A DNA stretch of 64,000 nt, taken from positions 49,830 to 113,829 of the forward strand of contig QZKB01000019.1 of the NCBI GenBank assembly GCA_003599415.1, read 5' to 3'. The DNA is from Ignavibacteriales bacterium (GTDB lineage: Bacteria > Bacteroidota > Ignavibacteria > Ignavibacteriales > SURF-24). Shown piece after piece: positions 8,523 to 18,100 of this stretch (its first letter is position 1; each line of letters starts with the position of its first letter). Under the pieces are notes generated by a model. That model saw only the letters and a list, made by a program, of their open reading frames with translations. It made no database searches and was not told where the DNA came from. Position numbers and translations under genes: made by a program.

Positions 8523-11108
8523 ATGACTTCAAACGAAATAAGACAACAATTTTTAGACTTTTTTAAGAATAAAGATCATAAGATAGTGCAATCATTTCCT
8601 GTTGTGCCCTTTGATGACCCGACTTTGCTTTTCACAAATGCTGGTATGAATCAATTTAAAGATGTTTTTCTTGGAACAGGAACAAGGAAATATAAACGTG
8701 CTGCAGATACCCAGAAATGCATACGTGTAAGCGGTAAACATAATGACCTGGAAGAAGTTGGTCATGATACTTATCATCATACTTTTTTTGAGATGCTCGG
8801 CAACTGGTCGTTTGGAGACTATTATAAAGCAGAAGCAATTGAATGGGCGTGGGAACTATTAACAAAAGTATGGAAACTTCCCAAAGAAAGATTGTGGGCA
8901 ACAGTATACCGGACGGATGATGAAGCATATAACCTATGGAAGACAAAAACAGATATAAATCCAAACCACATTCTTCACTTTGATGAGAAGGATAATTTCT
9001 GGGAAATGGGCGATACCGGTCCATGCGGACCCTGCTCAGAAATTCATATAAATCTTACTGATGACTTTGATAATCCTAAATATGTTAATGCCGGTGTGCC
9101 CGAATGTATAGAAATCTGGAACCTTGTATTCATTCAATATAACCGTGATGCTGAAGGAACATTACATGAACTTCCTGCAAAACATGTTGATACAGGTATG
9201 GGCTTTGAAAGAATTTGTGCAGTTCTTCAGAAGAAATCTTCCAACTACGATACTGATGTTTTTGCTCCGATAATTGAAGCAATCTCTGCAATGTCAGGAG
9301 TGAAATATGATACCGAGGAAAATAAAATTCCGATGAGAGTAATTGCAGACCATTTAAGAATGCTTTCATTCTCAATTGCTGATGGCGCAATGCCGGGCAA
9401 TGACGGAAGAGGATATGTTATAAGAAGAATATTAAGAAGGGCTGCCCGGTACGGCAGAAAACTTAATCTTGATAAACCGTTTATCTACCAGCTTGTGAAA
9501 GTTCTTGTGGAATTTATGGAAGATGTTTTCCCCGAACTGAAACACAAACAGGATCATATTGAAAAAGTTATTAAAGCGGAAGAAGAAAGTTTTAATATTA
9601 CACTTGACAGAGGTATAGAATTATTTGAAAAGATTGCTGCCAAAGTTGAAGCCGAACAGAAAAAAATTATTACCGGCGAAGATGTTTTTCTTTTATATGA
9701 TACCTATGGATTCCCGGTTGACCTTACAAATGTTCTTGCTAGAGAAAGAAATCTTTCGATTGATGAAGTACGTTTTAATGAGTTAATGGATGAACAAAAG
9801 AATAGATCCAGAACGAGAAGTAAGTTTGAAGTATTACAAACGGTTCTTGATTATGCTGTGCCTGATTTTGAAAAGTTTGAAACAAAGTTTATTGGCTATG
9901 AAAAGACAATAATGAGGCACAAAGTAAATAAGAGTCTAAGATTTGGTACTTTGATTTTATTTGATGAGACGCCCTTTTATGCTGAATCAGGAGGACAGTT
10001 AGGTGATACTGGTTATATCATTTTAGAGGATAATCTGAAAATAAAAATTATAAACACTAGGTGGTTAAATGGTAGAATTGTTCATGAAATAGAAGAAGTC
10101 TATGACGAACTATACCCTGGAACATTAATTCCATTTACTACTCCTTTTATTGTTGAAGTTGATGAAATGCGCCGCTGGGACATTATGCGGAATCACTCTG
10201 CAACGCATTTGCTTCATGCAGCATTAAGAAAGGTACTTGGTAATCATGTTCACCAGGCTGGTTCTTACGTTGGACCGGACAGGCTTCGCTTTGACTTTTC
10301 TCATTATGCAAGAGTAAGTGACGAAGAAATTCAGCAGATTGAAACAATTGTAAATGATAAGATTAGAGAAGCCATAAATCTTAATCACTACCGCTCTATT
10401 CCTTTGGAAGAGGCAAAGAAGATGGGTGCGCTCATGTTCTTTGAGGATAAATATGGTGAAAGAGTTAATGTTGTTAAATTTGAAGATTTCAGCACTGAAT
10501 TCTGCGGCGGCACGCATGTTAAAAATACTGCACAAATCGGCTTGCTTAAAATTGTAAATGAATCATCCATTGCTAGCGGCATTAGAAGAATTGAAGCCGT
10601 AACCGGAAGAGGTGTTGAACAATTAATAAAAGCGCAGCAGGACGAACTTAAAAATGCCGAGCAAAAATACAACGAGCTTCTTGATGAGAAGAAGAAAGTT
10701 GAAAAGCAGCTTTACGAAATACATTTCCAGGTTAAGCTTGATGCCGTGAGTGATATTTTATCTGAACCAATGGATGAATACGGAGTAAAAATTTACAAGG
10801 GCAGAGTTGAAGCTTCAAACATGGATGAGTTAAAAGCTTTTGGTGACGAACTGCGCAGCAAGATGAAAGAAGGTGTCGGCGTTTTATTTTCTGTTATTGA
10901 GGATAAAGTTGGTATTGTTTGCGTTGTAACGGATAAGCTTATTAAAGAAAAGAAAATGTCTGCAGGTAAAATTGTTGGCGAGATTGCAAAGCTTGTTAAT
11001 GGTGGTGGTGGAGGGAAACCTCATCTTGCAACTGCCGGAGGAAAAGACGTAAGCAAGATTGAAGAAGCTTTAAGACAGGTTGAAGATATAGTTATTAAAT
11101 ATTTATAA
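8523..11108 (+). CDS. alaS: Alanine--tRNA ligase
   Basis: Charges tRNA-Ala with alanine in the cytoplasm. The 861 residues have the family order. The class II catalytic core comes first (motif 1 region VPFDDPTLLFTNAGMNQFKDVFLG; CIRVSGKHNDLEEVG; FEMLGNWSFGDYYK; class II glycine/arginine segments up to ILRRAARYGR). The editing domain carries the zinc/editing motifs H-S-A-T-H (near 10194) and C-G-G-T-H (near 10502). A DHHA1 C-terminal domain ends with a Gly-rich loop (GGGGGGKPHLATAGG). Length is normal. The start ATG has only a weak upstream purine stretch. Confidence 0.97.
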   Translation: MTSNEIRQQFLDFFKNKDHKIVQSFPVVPFDDPTLLFTNAGMNQFKDVFLGTGTRKYKRAADTQKCIRVSGKHNDLEEVGHDTYHHTFFEMLGNWSFGDYYKAEAIEWAWELLTKVWKLPKERLWATVYRTDDEAYNLWKTKTDINPNHILHFDEKDNFWEMGDTGPCGPCSEIHINLTDDFDNPKYVNAGVPECIEIWNLVFIQYNRDAEGTLHELPAKHVDTGMGFERICAVLQKKSSNYDTDVFAPIIEAISAMSGVKYDTEENKIPMRVIADHLRMLSFSIADGAMPGNDGRGYVIRRILRRAARYGRKLNLDKPFIYQLVKVLVEFMEDVFPELKHKQDHIEKVIKAEEESFNITLDRGIELFEKIAAKVEAEQKKIITGEDVFLLYDTYGFPVDLTNVLARERNLSIDEVRFNELMDEQKNRSRTRSKFEVLQTVLDYAVPDFEKFETKFIGYEKTIMRHKVNKSLRFGTLILFDETPFYAESGGQLGDTGYIILEDNLKIKIINTRWLNGRIVHEIEEVYDELYPGTLIPFTTPFIVEVDEMRRWDIMRNHSATHLLHAALRKVLGNHVHQAGSYVGPDRLRFDFSHYARVSDEEIQQIETIVNDKIREAINLNHYRSIPLEEAKKMGALMFFEDKYGERVNVVKFEDFSTEFCGGTHVKNTAQIGLLKIVNESSIASGIRRIEAVTGRGVEQLIKAQQDELKNAEQKYNELLDEKKKVEKQLYEIHFQVKLDAVSDILSEPMDEYGVKIYKGRVEASNMDELKAFGDELRSKMKEGVGVLFSVIEDKVGIVCVVTDKLIKEKKMSAGKIVGEIAKLVNGGGGGKPHLATAGGKDVSKIEEALRQVEDIVIKYL

Positions 11109-11165
11109 CTGGCAAAATTTCTAAGCTCAACCGCTTCGCCTCTGCCTTAGCCTTTTTATAGCGGC

Positions 11166-11183
11166 AGGACTTTTGTCCTTTTC
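11166..11183 (+). terminator. Possible weak terminator after alaS
   Basis: The 5-bp stem AGGAC/GTCCT has a TTTT loop and is followed by TTTTC, about 58 bases after the alaS stop codon. The stem is short, so this is only a candidate. Confidence 0.35.
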
Positions 11184-11231
11184 TCTATGGAAATTGGGAG
11201 AATTATTTTGAGAATAATAATTTTGTTTGTG

Positions 11232-11300
11232 AATCCCCTACAGGGATTATTTATTTATGGGGGGTATGTTAGTTACAGTAATTTAACCTCTCCGAGGTTA
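11232..11300. repeat. Pair of REP-like palindromes
   Basis: Two short imperfectly spaced hairpins, AATCCC-CTACA-GGGATT and TAACCTC-TCC-GAGGTTA, sit 36 bases apart. The second is built like the AACCTTSAAGGTT palindromes around the RAYT gene at 46-47 kb, so they may be the product of a related mobilisation activity. That link is an inference. Confidence 0.45.
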
Positions 11301-11512
11301 TGAAAGAGAAGGTTGTAGGGATTGAATTATTATTTGTAAAAACTCAAAGAGAAGTAATGGAGTACACTATAGCTTGTATTCCAGATGCGTGTTTGTAAAG
11401 TTTGTCTCTTGGAGTCAGGAGGAAACTTCTGACTGCACTATAATAGAATTTTAATCCAATGCTTGTGAGAGAGGTCAGAAGTGAGATGTAAAATGTTAAA
11501 AGAGAAACTATT

Positions 11513-11590
11513 GAATTACTACCAAGTTACTATCGAATGACAAGTGAATGACCACCGAATGACAAATAAATTACCACCGAATTACTACCA
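11513..11590. repeat. 11-bp phased degenerate array, copy 2 (reverse orientation)
   Basis: Units of the form GAATGACCACC / GAATTACTACC have their AC dinucleotide at 11519, 11530, 11541, 11552, 11563, 11574 and 11585, every step being 11 bp. The reverse complement matches the array at 8100-8241. Confidence 0.75.
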
Positions 11591-11666
11591 GCATTATATG
11601 TTGAATAACCAATAACCAATTTCAAATTACCAATTAAGTCGCTGTTCTTCTCCGCCTTAGTCTTCC

Positions 11667-12743
11667 CTAATACCATCCGTATTCATCAATAGCTTCAACA
11701 AAAGCTAAAATATTTTCCCATGGGACTTCAGGTTCAATCATATGAGAAGGAGATAAAAATAATCCGCCGCCTTTACCAACAATTTCAATCCGCTCTTTAA
11801 TTTCTTTCTTCACACCTTGGGGAGTAGCAAACGGAAAAGTAGATTGAGTTCCTATCGTTCCCCAGAATGAAAGATAATTGCCATATTCTTTTTTAAGATA
11901 ATCAGGATCAAGACATTCAGGCTGAACAGGATTAAGAACATCAATTCCAATTTCAATAAGGTCTGGAATGATTTCATAAAACTGCCCGTCGCAGTGATAA
12001 AAAATAATCTGATCGGGATTTACTTTTCTTATTTCATTTATTATTGCTGCAAGACCGGGTTTAAGCCATTGCCGCCACAAATCAGGGTGAAGCATCATTC
12101 CGCGCTGCGTTCCAACATCATCACCAAGGCAAACTACATCAGGATCAAGCTGAGTGAATAGGCGCGCCTGTTTAATTCTTTTCTCAACCATTCTATCAAG
12201 AAGTGTTTGTGCAAAATCATGGTTGGCAAGAAAATCCGTAAGAAGCAATTCCATGCTTCTCATTTCCCACGCAGTTTCAAAGATAGTGCAATCTACCATT
12301 GCAAGCGCAGCGCGTCCCTGTGCGTGCGTTTCTTCAATCTCTTTTTTAACGGATTCAAACCTGTACTCAGCATCAATATCCGGCAAAGGATAATCAAGCG
12401 CATCCTGTTTGGTGGAAAGATTTAACATAGGATAAATAAATCCTTCTAAGTGCGAATGCCATTTGTGTGTACGTGCAGTATGGTATCTTCCAACTCCCCA
12501 TTCATCAATCTCAGTATCGGGAGGAATATTACCAAAGTATTTTGAATAATCATTCTGAAACTTAGTCGGACTAAGTCTAATCATTTTAGTGTCAGTCTTA
12601 AAATATTCATCAGGATTGGTTTGTCCCGTTCGCTCTTCAAACTCTTCAAGTTTAGGTTTTGTAAAGCCAAATGAAAAATCAAACGGAACGCGGTCAGGAA
12701 TTTTTCTTTTTAAAGCTGTTTTAACTCTTTCGCGGCTTGTCAT
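11667..12743 (-). CDS. Uroporphyrinogen decarboxylase (URO-D) superfamily protein
   Basis: 358 residues with the URO-D TIM-barrel pattern: the N-terminal MTSRERVKTALKRKIPDRVPFD segment, a central CLGDDVGTQRGMMLHPDLWRQWLKPGL, then FYHCDGQF and DVLNPVQPECLDPDYLKKEYG, and the family's closing region GGGLFLSPSHMIEPEVPWEN. The YHCDG segment, with its His and Cys, resembles the metal site of MtaA/CmuA-like methyltransferases rather than true HemE. A corrinoid- or cofactor-linked methyl transfer is therefore more likely than haem synthesis; the substrate is unknown. No haem genes are nearby. Confidence 0.8.
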   Translation of the reverse strand: MTSRERVKTALKRKIPDRVPFDFSFGFTKPKLEEFEERTGQTNPDEYFKTDTKMIRLSPTKFQNDYSKYFGNIPPDTEIDEWGVGRYHTARTHKWHSHLEGFIYPMLNLSTKQDALDYPLPDIDAEYRFESVKKEIEETHAQGRAALAMVDCTIFETAWEMRSMELLLTDFLANHDFAQTLLDRMVEKRIKQARLFTQLDPDVVCLGDDVGTQRGMMLHPDLWRQWLKPGLAAIINEIRKVNPDQIIFYHCDGQFYEIIPDLIEIGIDVLNPVQPECLDPDYLKKEYGNYLSFWGTIGTQSTFPFATPQGVKKEIKERIEIVGKGGGLFLSPSHMIEPEVPWENILAFVEAIDEYGWY

Positions 12744-12770
12744 AATTTCTTTAATTTAATTCGCCCAAAG

Positions 12771-12798
12771 ATAATCAAATTATTTTTTGTTTGATTAT
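12771..12798. promoter_or_regulatory. Inverted repeat between divergent genes
   Basis: A perfect 9-bp inverted repeat, ATAATCAAA-N10-TTTGATTAT, lies in the 116-base gap between the URO-D family gene (leftward) and the gene at 12860 (rightward), just upstream of the promoter-like pair at 12807-12835. It may be an operator; no regulator gene is adjacent. Confidence 0.5.
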
Positions 12799-12806
12799 TT
12801 ATTTAA

Positions 12807-12835
12807 TTGACATGAAATAATCTGAGGATTAATTT
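12807..12835 (+). promoter_or_regulatory. Promoter-like pair TTGACA-N17-TAATTT
   Basis: A consensus -35 hexamer and a TAATTT -10, 17 bases apart, lie 25 bases upstream of the ATG at 12860. The same hexamer pair with the same spacing occurs upstream of the TetR gene (42315-42343). Confidence 0.55.
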
Positions 12836-12859
12836 AGAACAAACAATTCGTTTAGTAAT

Positions 12860-14137
12860 ATGAAAAATAAAATATTCCTTCTTACGATAATTCTTGTTTC
12901 AATTCTTTATTCCCAGCAAATGGTGGATTTTAAAACTCTTGTCGACTCGAATACGACAAAAGAAGAAAGACAAAAATTCAGGGAGCAAACAATAAATGAA
13001 ACTATCAGAAAGAATTTGCTGCTCCTGTTAAATGATGCTAATGAAGCTAAATGGCAGGAAGCGTTTGAAGCAAGTGAGGTGATGCTTTACAAAGACGCCC
13101 TGATTTATAAATCCTTAAAGCAATCTTTGAGTGATTTTAAAAAAAGAAGTACTGGTTTTCTAAGAGCATCACTTGAAGCTGTCTATTGCTTATATCCAAA
13201 AGAATTCAGTAATGAAATTTTAAATATTGCCAGGACTACTGATAATGCAAAATTATTTGCAATGTCAGTTAATTATCTGGTACGCGCAATTTCTACGGAA
13301 AAACTTAAATCCGATCTTACAAAACTGATGAAGGCAAAATTTAATAACTGGAAGGAAAATCCAATTCTCTATATGCTGGATGTAAGATTATTTTCCAAAC
13401 AAAAAACTCCTGCAATTTCTTTAACGGAAATATTAAGAAATACAGCACCGGGTGAATTGGTAATTTTCAGTCTGCAAAGAAAAAACCGGGATTATCAGGG
13501 TTTAGTGCTAATCCGAAAACCCGATGGTAATTTTGTGAGAGATGATTTCGGAAGAATATTTAATGTACCTCAGCTTGCCAGAGGAATTGCAAATCTTCCG
13601 GACTACATTACAGATGGTAACACACCACAAGGTATCTTATCTGTTCAAGGGATTGATACATCAAAGAGTGTTTTTATAGGAGCGACACCAAACATTCAAT
13701 TAATACTACCGTTTGAAAATAAATTTGTAAAATACTTTCACACGACTGAAGAAGTAAAAGACACTAACTGGCTTGATAGTTATTCAAACTTATTGCCGCC
13801 AAAGTACAGAGACAATCCTTTGTTTTATGAAGCATATTACGCGGGTAAGGCCGGCAGAACTGAAATTATTTCTCACGGTACGACCATTGACCCGGAATTT
13901 TATTACGGGCAACCATATTATCCCAATACTCCAACTCTTGGCTGTTTATGTGCAAAAGAGATCTGGTCTGAAGCAGATGGAAAATGTCTTACGAGTGACC
14001 AGGCTGCTTTAATGAATGCATTTTACTCGGCAGGTAGTTCAAATGGCTATCTTATGGTTGTTGAATTAGATGACCAAAATAAGCCGGTTATATTTGATGA
14101 GGTATTGATTGATATTTTAAAATCAGAAAAGAAATAA
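12860..14137 (+). CDS. Secreted protein with L,D-transpeptidase (YkuD)-like C-terminal domain
   Basis: 425 residues with a signal peptide (IILVSILYSQQ). The first ~190 residues are helical and unrecognised. From about residue 190 the order of landmarks recalls YkuD/ErfK catalytic domains: ITDGNTPQGILSVQG (compare the family's D-G-x-T-P-x-G), then His-Gly at 339-340 (SHGTT), then P-T-L-G-C with Cys362. In L,D-transpeptidases this His and Cys form the active site that cross-links or attaches proteins to peptidoglycan. The usual SxGCxR signature is altered (TLGCLCAKE, no Arg), so this is a divergent member or a relative with a different role. A promoter-like pair lies upstream. Confidence 0.55.
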   Translation: MKNKIFLLTIILVSILYSQQMVDFKTLVDSNTTKEERQKFREQTINETIRKNLLLLLNDANEAKWQEAFEASEVMLYKDALIYKSLKQSLSDFKKRSTGFLRASLEAVYCLYPKEFSNEILNIARTTDNAKLFAMSVNYLVRAISTEKLKSDLTKLMKAKFNNWKENPILYMLDVRLFSKQKTPAISLTEILRNTAPGELVIFSLQRKNRDYQGLVLIRKPDGNFVRDDFGRIFNVPQLARGIANLPDYITDGNTPQGILSVQGIDTSKSVFIGATPNIQLILPFENKFVKYFHTTEEVKDTNWLDSYSNLLPPKYRDNPLFYEAYYAGKAGRTEIISHGTTIDPEFYYGQPYYPNTPTLGCLCAKEIWSEADGKCLTSDQAALMNAFYSAGSSNGYLMVVELDDQNKPVIFDEVLIDILKSEKK

Positions 14138-14287
14138 AATGAGAATCCGCTTATAAATGCAATTCAATATTGCAACGGATATTTATCCGGGGCAGCATTC
14201 CTCATGCAACTTTTCCTGTAAGCCTTACGTCAAACATCATAGAAACAGAAAAAATAGAAACAGGAAAAAACAGGAAGGAAGAATATT

Positions 14288-14683
14288 ATGAAAGCTATAT
14301 ATAAAACATTTTTGGTACTTATTACATCGGTAATTCTAAGTTCGTCAGTATTTGCTTCGGAACCAGTTAGTACAAAATCTATTCTTAGTGTTGCTACAAT
14401 TGAAAATAATCTTATGAATGGATTATCATCAGATAACCTTGGTCTTCGTTTAAGTTCGGCCTATTATCTTGGTGAATATAAAAGTGAAAAAGCTGTTTTG
14501 CCGTTAATTAAAATGCTGCATTCTGAAAAAGAAGAAAGTGCGCGCATTCAGGCTGCTTTATCTCTTGTAAAAATCGGGAATGCCAAAGGAATTTTCATGG
14601 TCAAACAGGCGGCAAAATTTGATGATAGCCAGAGAGTAAGAAATCTTTGTAATAAATTTTATAGAGCATCGCAAAAAATTTAA
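14288..14683 (+). CDS. Secreted HEAT-repeat protein
   Basis: 131 residues: a signal peptide (ending SSSVFA) followed by about three HEAT-like helical repeats (NLGLRLSSAYYLGEYKSEKAVLPLIKML; SARIQAALSLVKIGNAKGIFMVKQAAK; SQRVRNLCNKFY). Such repeats serve as protein-binding scaffolds; the partner is unknown. It is preceded by a purine-rich GGAAGGAAGAA stretch and followed by a strong terminator, so it is a single-gene unit. Confidence 0.75.
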   Translation: MKAIYKTFLVLITSVILSSSVFASEPVSTKSILSVATIENNLMNGLSSDNLGLRLSSAYYLGEYKSEKAVLPLIKMLHSEKEESARIQAALSLVKIGNAKGIFMVKQAAKFDDSQRVRNLCNKFYRASQKI

Positions 14684-14702
14684 CATAACATATCTATCTC
14701 CT

Positions 14703-14742
14703 AAAGGCTACCATTCCAAAAGAGCGGTAGCCTTTTCTTTTT
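14703..14742 (+). terminator. Rho-independent terminator
   Basis: A 10-bp perfect stem AAAGGCTACC / GGTAGCCTTT (14703-14712 with 14726-14735) is followed by TCTTTTT, 20 bases after the stop of the HEAT-repeat gene. Confidence 0.85.
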
Positions 14743-14863
14743 AAGTAAAATCCAAACTTTCCAGTACTTTCCCATATATCAGCCATATAAAATTAAATAA
14801 TAAAATCAATCCGACATTGGGTCTAACTTTGGAAAATTTTACTCATTTCCGTATTTTTACACC

Positions 14864-14936
14864 GCACCCTTAGCTCAGTTGGTAGAGCAGTAGACTCTTA
14901 ATCTATTGGTCGGGGGTTCGAGTCCCCCAGGGTGCA
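14864..14936 (+). tRNA. tRNA-Lys (anticodon CTT)
   Basis: A full cloverleaf: acceptor GCACCCT/AGGGTGC with discriminator A, D arm GCTC/GAGC, anticodon stem GTAGA/TCTAT with loop CTCTTAA (anticodon CTT, reading AAG codons), and T arm GGGGG-TTCGAGT-CCCCC. The 3' CCA is not encoded. Length is 73 bases. Confidence 0.95.
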
Positions 14937-14953
14937 CTGATTCCCTCTAGTTT

Positions 14954-14986
14954 AACCGTCTGCTAAGTTTAGCAGGCGGTTTTGCG
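14954..14986 (+). terminator. Rho-independent terminator after tRNA-Lys
   Basis: An 11-bp stem AACCGTCTGCT / AGCAGGCGGTT (one G-T pair) has a 6-base loop and is followed by TTTTGCGTTTT, starting 18 bases after the tRNA. Confidence 0.8.
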
Positions 14987-15105
14987 TTTTAAATATATCG
15001 TTTTTAAGCTTTTTCACTTCTGAAATATCTCTAATTAATTTATTTCAATCACACAAACATATTATTATCTTTCGGCAACCTATAAAATAGTTTCAGGGAA
15101 AAATT

Positions 15106-18100
15106 ATGGTTCGTACTATTACCTTCTCATTTTTCTTCATTCTTTTATCAATCACCTTAATTGCGCAGAGCAATTATGTTAGTATAAATAATCCGGGATT
15201 TGAAAAAATTTCTTCAGAAGGAATAGCCTCTGGCTGGCAATGTTCCGGTCCGGAGGTTTCAACTGATAAAATAAATTATGTTGATGGAAAAACAAGCATT
15301 GTAATCAATCATAAAGATTGGAAACAAACAGTGGTAATTTCTGATGAAGTGAATTTAATTGTTGGCCATATTTATAAACTGTCAGCTCATATTAAAACCG
15401 AATCTGCGGTTACCGATCTTTATGCTCAGTATCCAACACCAGTGGCTGCATCTGTTACAATGGAATCATTTCCGTTTACAAATAGTCCTCCTTCTGTTGG
15501 AGCCACAAAAGACTGGACTAAAGTTGAAATAAACTTTATAGCAACAAAATCAAAGGACAAAGTTTTGCTTCACTTTGGTTATAACGGAAATGCAAAAGGC
15601 AAAGCCTGGTTTGATGAAATTACTTTGGAAGAAGTAACGGATATCTCACAATTTATTCCGGTAGAAACTGTACGTTGGTTTGGGCATGCTTACAGGTATG
15701 AAGATAAAGGATGGATATTTGTTCATATTGAAGGAGAACCTTATAAACGCGGCTATCAATATGGTTATCTTCTTGCAGATGAAATTAAAATGTTTACAGA
15801 GAAACTGGCAATCAACTGGAATTCTGCTGACCCGGTTAGAATTTGGAATGAAAGCCGCTTTATGGTTGACGCAACGATGCTTAGAAAATATGATGATGAA
15901 TATCTGAATGAGATGAAAGGAATTGCCGACGGTGCAACTAAGGCAGGAATTAAAATCTTCGACAGACCGATTGACTTTCTTGATATAGTATCCATTAACT
16001 CATCAGTCGATCTTGACTATATGAAAGATGCAATGAGAGTTACTCCTAATCCTTTAACTGGAAAAAGTTTTCTTGCAAACGAAGATGAATTAGAAGTAAA
16101 AGAAAGATTACATAAGTGCTCTTCATTTCTCGCGAATAATTCCGCAACAAAAGATGGGGGAATTGTATTTGGACAGCTTTTTATGTGGGGAGGCTATACC
16201 GGTTATCATTGGAATGTTTTTGTTGATGTTATTCCAACTGAAGGTAACAGGCTTGTATATCAGACTTTTCCGGGCGGAATTCATTCCGGCGCAGACTTTT
16301 ATATTAATAGTGCAGGAATAATGCTTGGTGAAACTACTGTTCAGCAAACACCATATAACCCGGAAGGAACCCCGCAATCGAACAGAATAAGAAAAGCCGC
16401 ACAGTACGCCAACAATATTGATGATGTTGAAAAAATTCTTACGACAAAGAATAACGGTATGTACACAAACGACTGGATGGTTGCCGATGTAAAGAAAAAT
16501 GAAATAGGAATTCTTCTTCTTGGTACAAACAAATGGAAACTATGGCGCAGTTCAAACAAAGACTGGTATAACGGTGTGGAAGATTATTACTGGAGCGATA
16601 ACAATGCAAAAGATCTTGAAGTAAGAAAAGAATATATTGCCAATCCTGACGATGCACCTTATGATTATCTCTTTCGCCCGGTTAACAGAGATATTTCTTT
16701 CCTGAACTTCTATAATCAGAATAAAGGAAAGATTGACCAGACCGCAACTTTCAATTTGTTTAACTCGTCTCCTGTAAACCGCCCGCATGCCTGCGATGGA
16801 AAAGTAACAACATCTGAAATGGCGGCGCGGCTTGTGTTCTTTGCTAATTACGGAAAGGTAACTTTGCGGGAACAGTTCATAAATGAAAACGGAAGAATGC
16901 CTGACTTACCGAACGCATACACGAAATTTTCTTTGGGATATGCTGCATTCAGTCCGATTTATATTACTGAAAAACTCAAGGAGATTAAGAGCAAAATTGT
17001 CAGAGATGAAACTCCGGTTGTGTTGAATAATAATTTTACGGAAGTGAAAGATTTATATTCAGTAGATAAAAAATCTCTCTGGAAAGGCACTGTTTATTCC
17101 GGTAAGGAAAGAGATGACTGGTTTGTAAGCAGCAGCGCAGCTTATTATAATTTTTTAAAACAAATTCCGGCTAAAGCTGATGATGCATATAATTATGTTC
17201 ACGATGAGCTGACCGAACTTAATTACCGGCTGCAATATGTTATTTCAAGAGAAGGATCAATAGCGCCGTTAAATGCAAAACTGGTTTATGATAAATACAA
17301 CAACTACCAGATTCCAAGAATAAGAGGAACCTACCTGCTGCATCAATTAAGATTATTGCTTGGTAATAAAATTTTTGCGGACGTAATGAATAAAATTCAT
17401 ACTGACTTCAGAGAAAAGAATATAACCACTGAAAATTTTATTGAAGCTGCGGAAAAAATATCCGGCAAAAACCTGAAAGAGTTTGTTATGCAATGGCTTG
17501 AAAGGGAAGATACCCCTTCAATTACATTTAATTCATCTGTTGAGAAATCAGGCGATAAATGGAATCTGAAACTGGAGATTGATCAGAATGGGAAACCATA
17601 TCATTTCTTAACAACCGTTGCAATTGATCTTGAAAAAGAAAGACTGATAAATACTATTGAGGTGAGTGAGAAGGAACAGACTATTGAAATTCAATTAAAT
17701 GAAAAGCCGGCCAAAGTTACATTCAATTATGGAAATGACATTCCGTTGGAAACAGAGAACTATTATACATATCAAAACTTTTTTGATGATTTTGAAAATG
17801 CGGTAATTGTTTACGGAACAAACCAACAGATTGAAGCCAATCATACAATTGCGTTGCGTTACCAGAAAATGGTTGCGGACAGGTTTACAGAAGTGTTTCA
17901 ACCAATAAAGAAAGACAGCGAGATTGATGAGAAAGAACTTGCAGAAAAAGATATTATTGTTCTTGGAGGAACTTCGGACAATAGTCTGTCGAATGTTTTG
18001 TGTGAAAAGTATGGAATAGAATGCGGTAAATATTTCTTTAGCTGGATGAATGACTTATATACTCAAAACGATGACGGTTTGTTTGTATGTTTTCCTAATC

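Larger units (their letters stand above)
11109..11666. other. 558-base intergenic region with palindromes and repeats
   Basis: Lies between the converging ends of alaS and the URO-D family gene. It holds a small hairpin AGGAC-TTTT-GTCCT followed by T's at 11166-11182 (weak terminator candidate for alaS), palindromes AATCCC-N5-GGGATT (11232-11248) and TAACCTC-TCC-GAGGTTA (11284-11300), and an 11-bp phased array (11513-11590). No coding potential seen. Confidence 0.65.
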
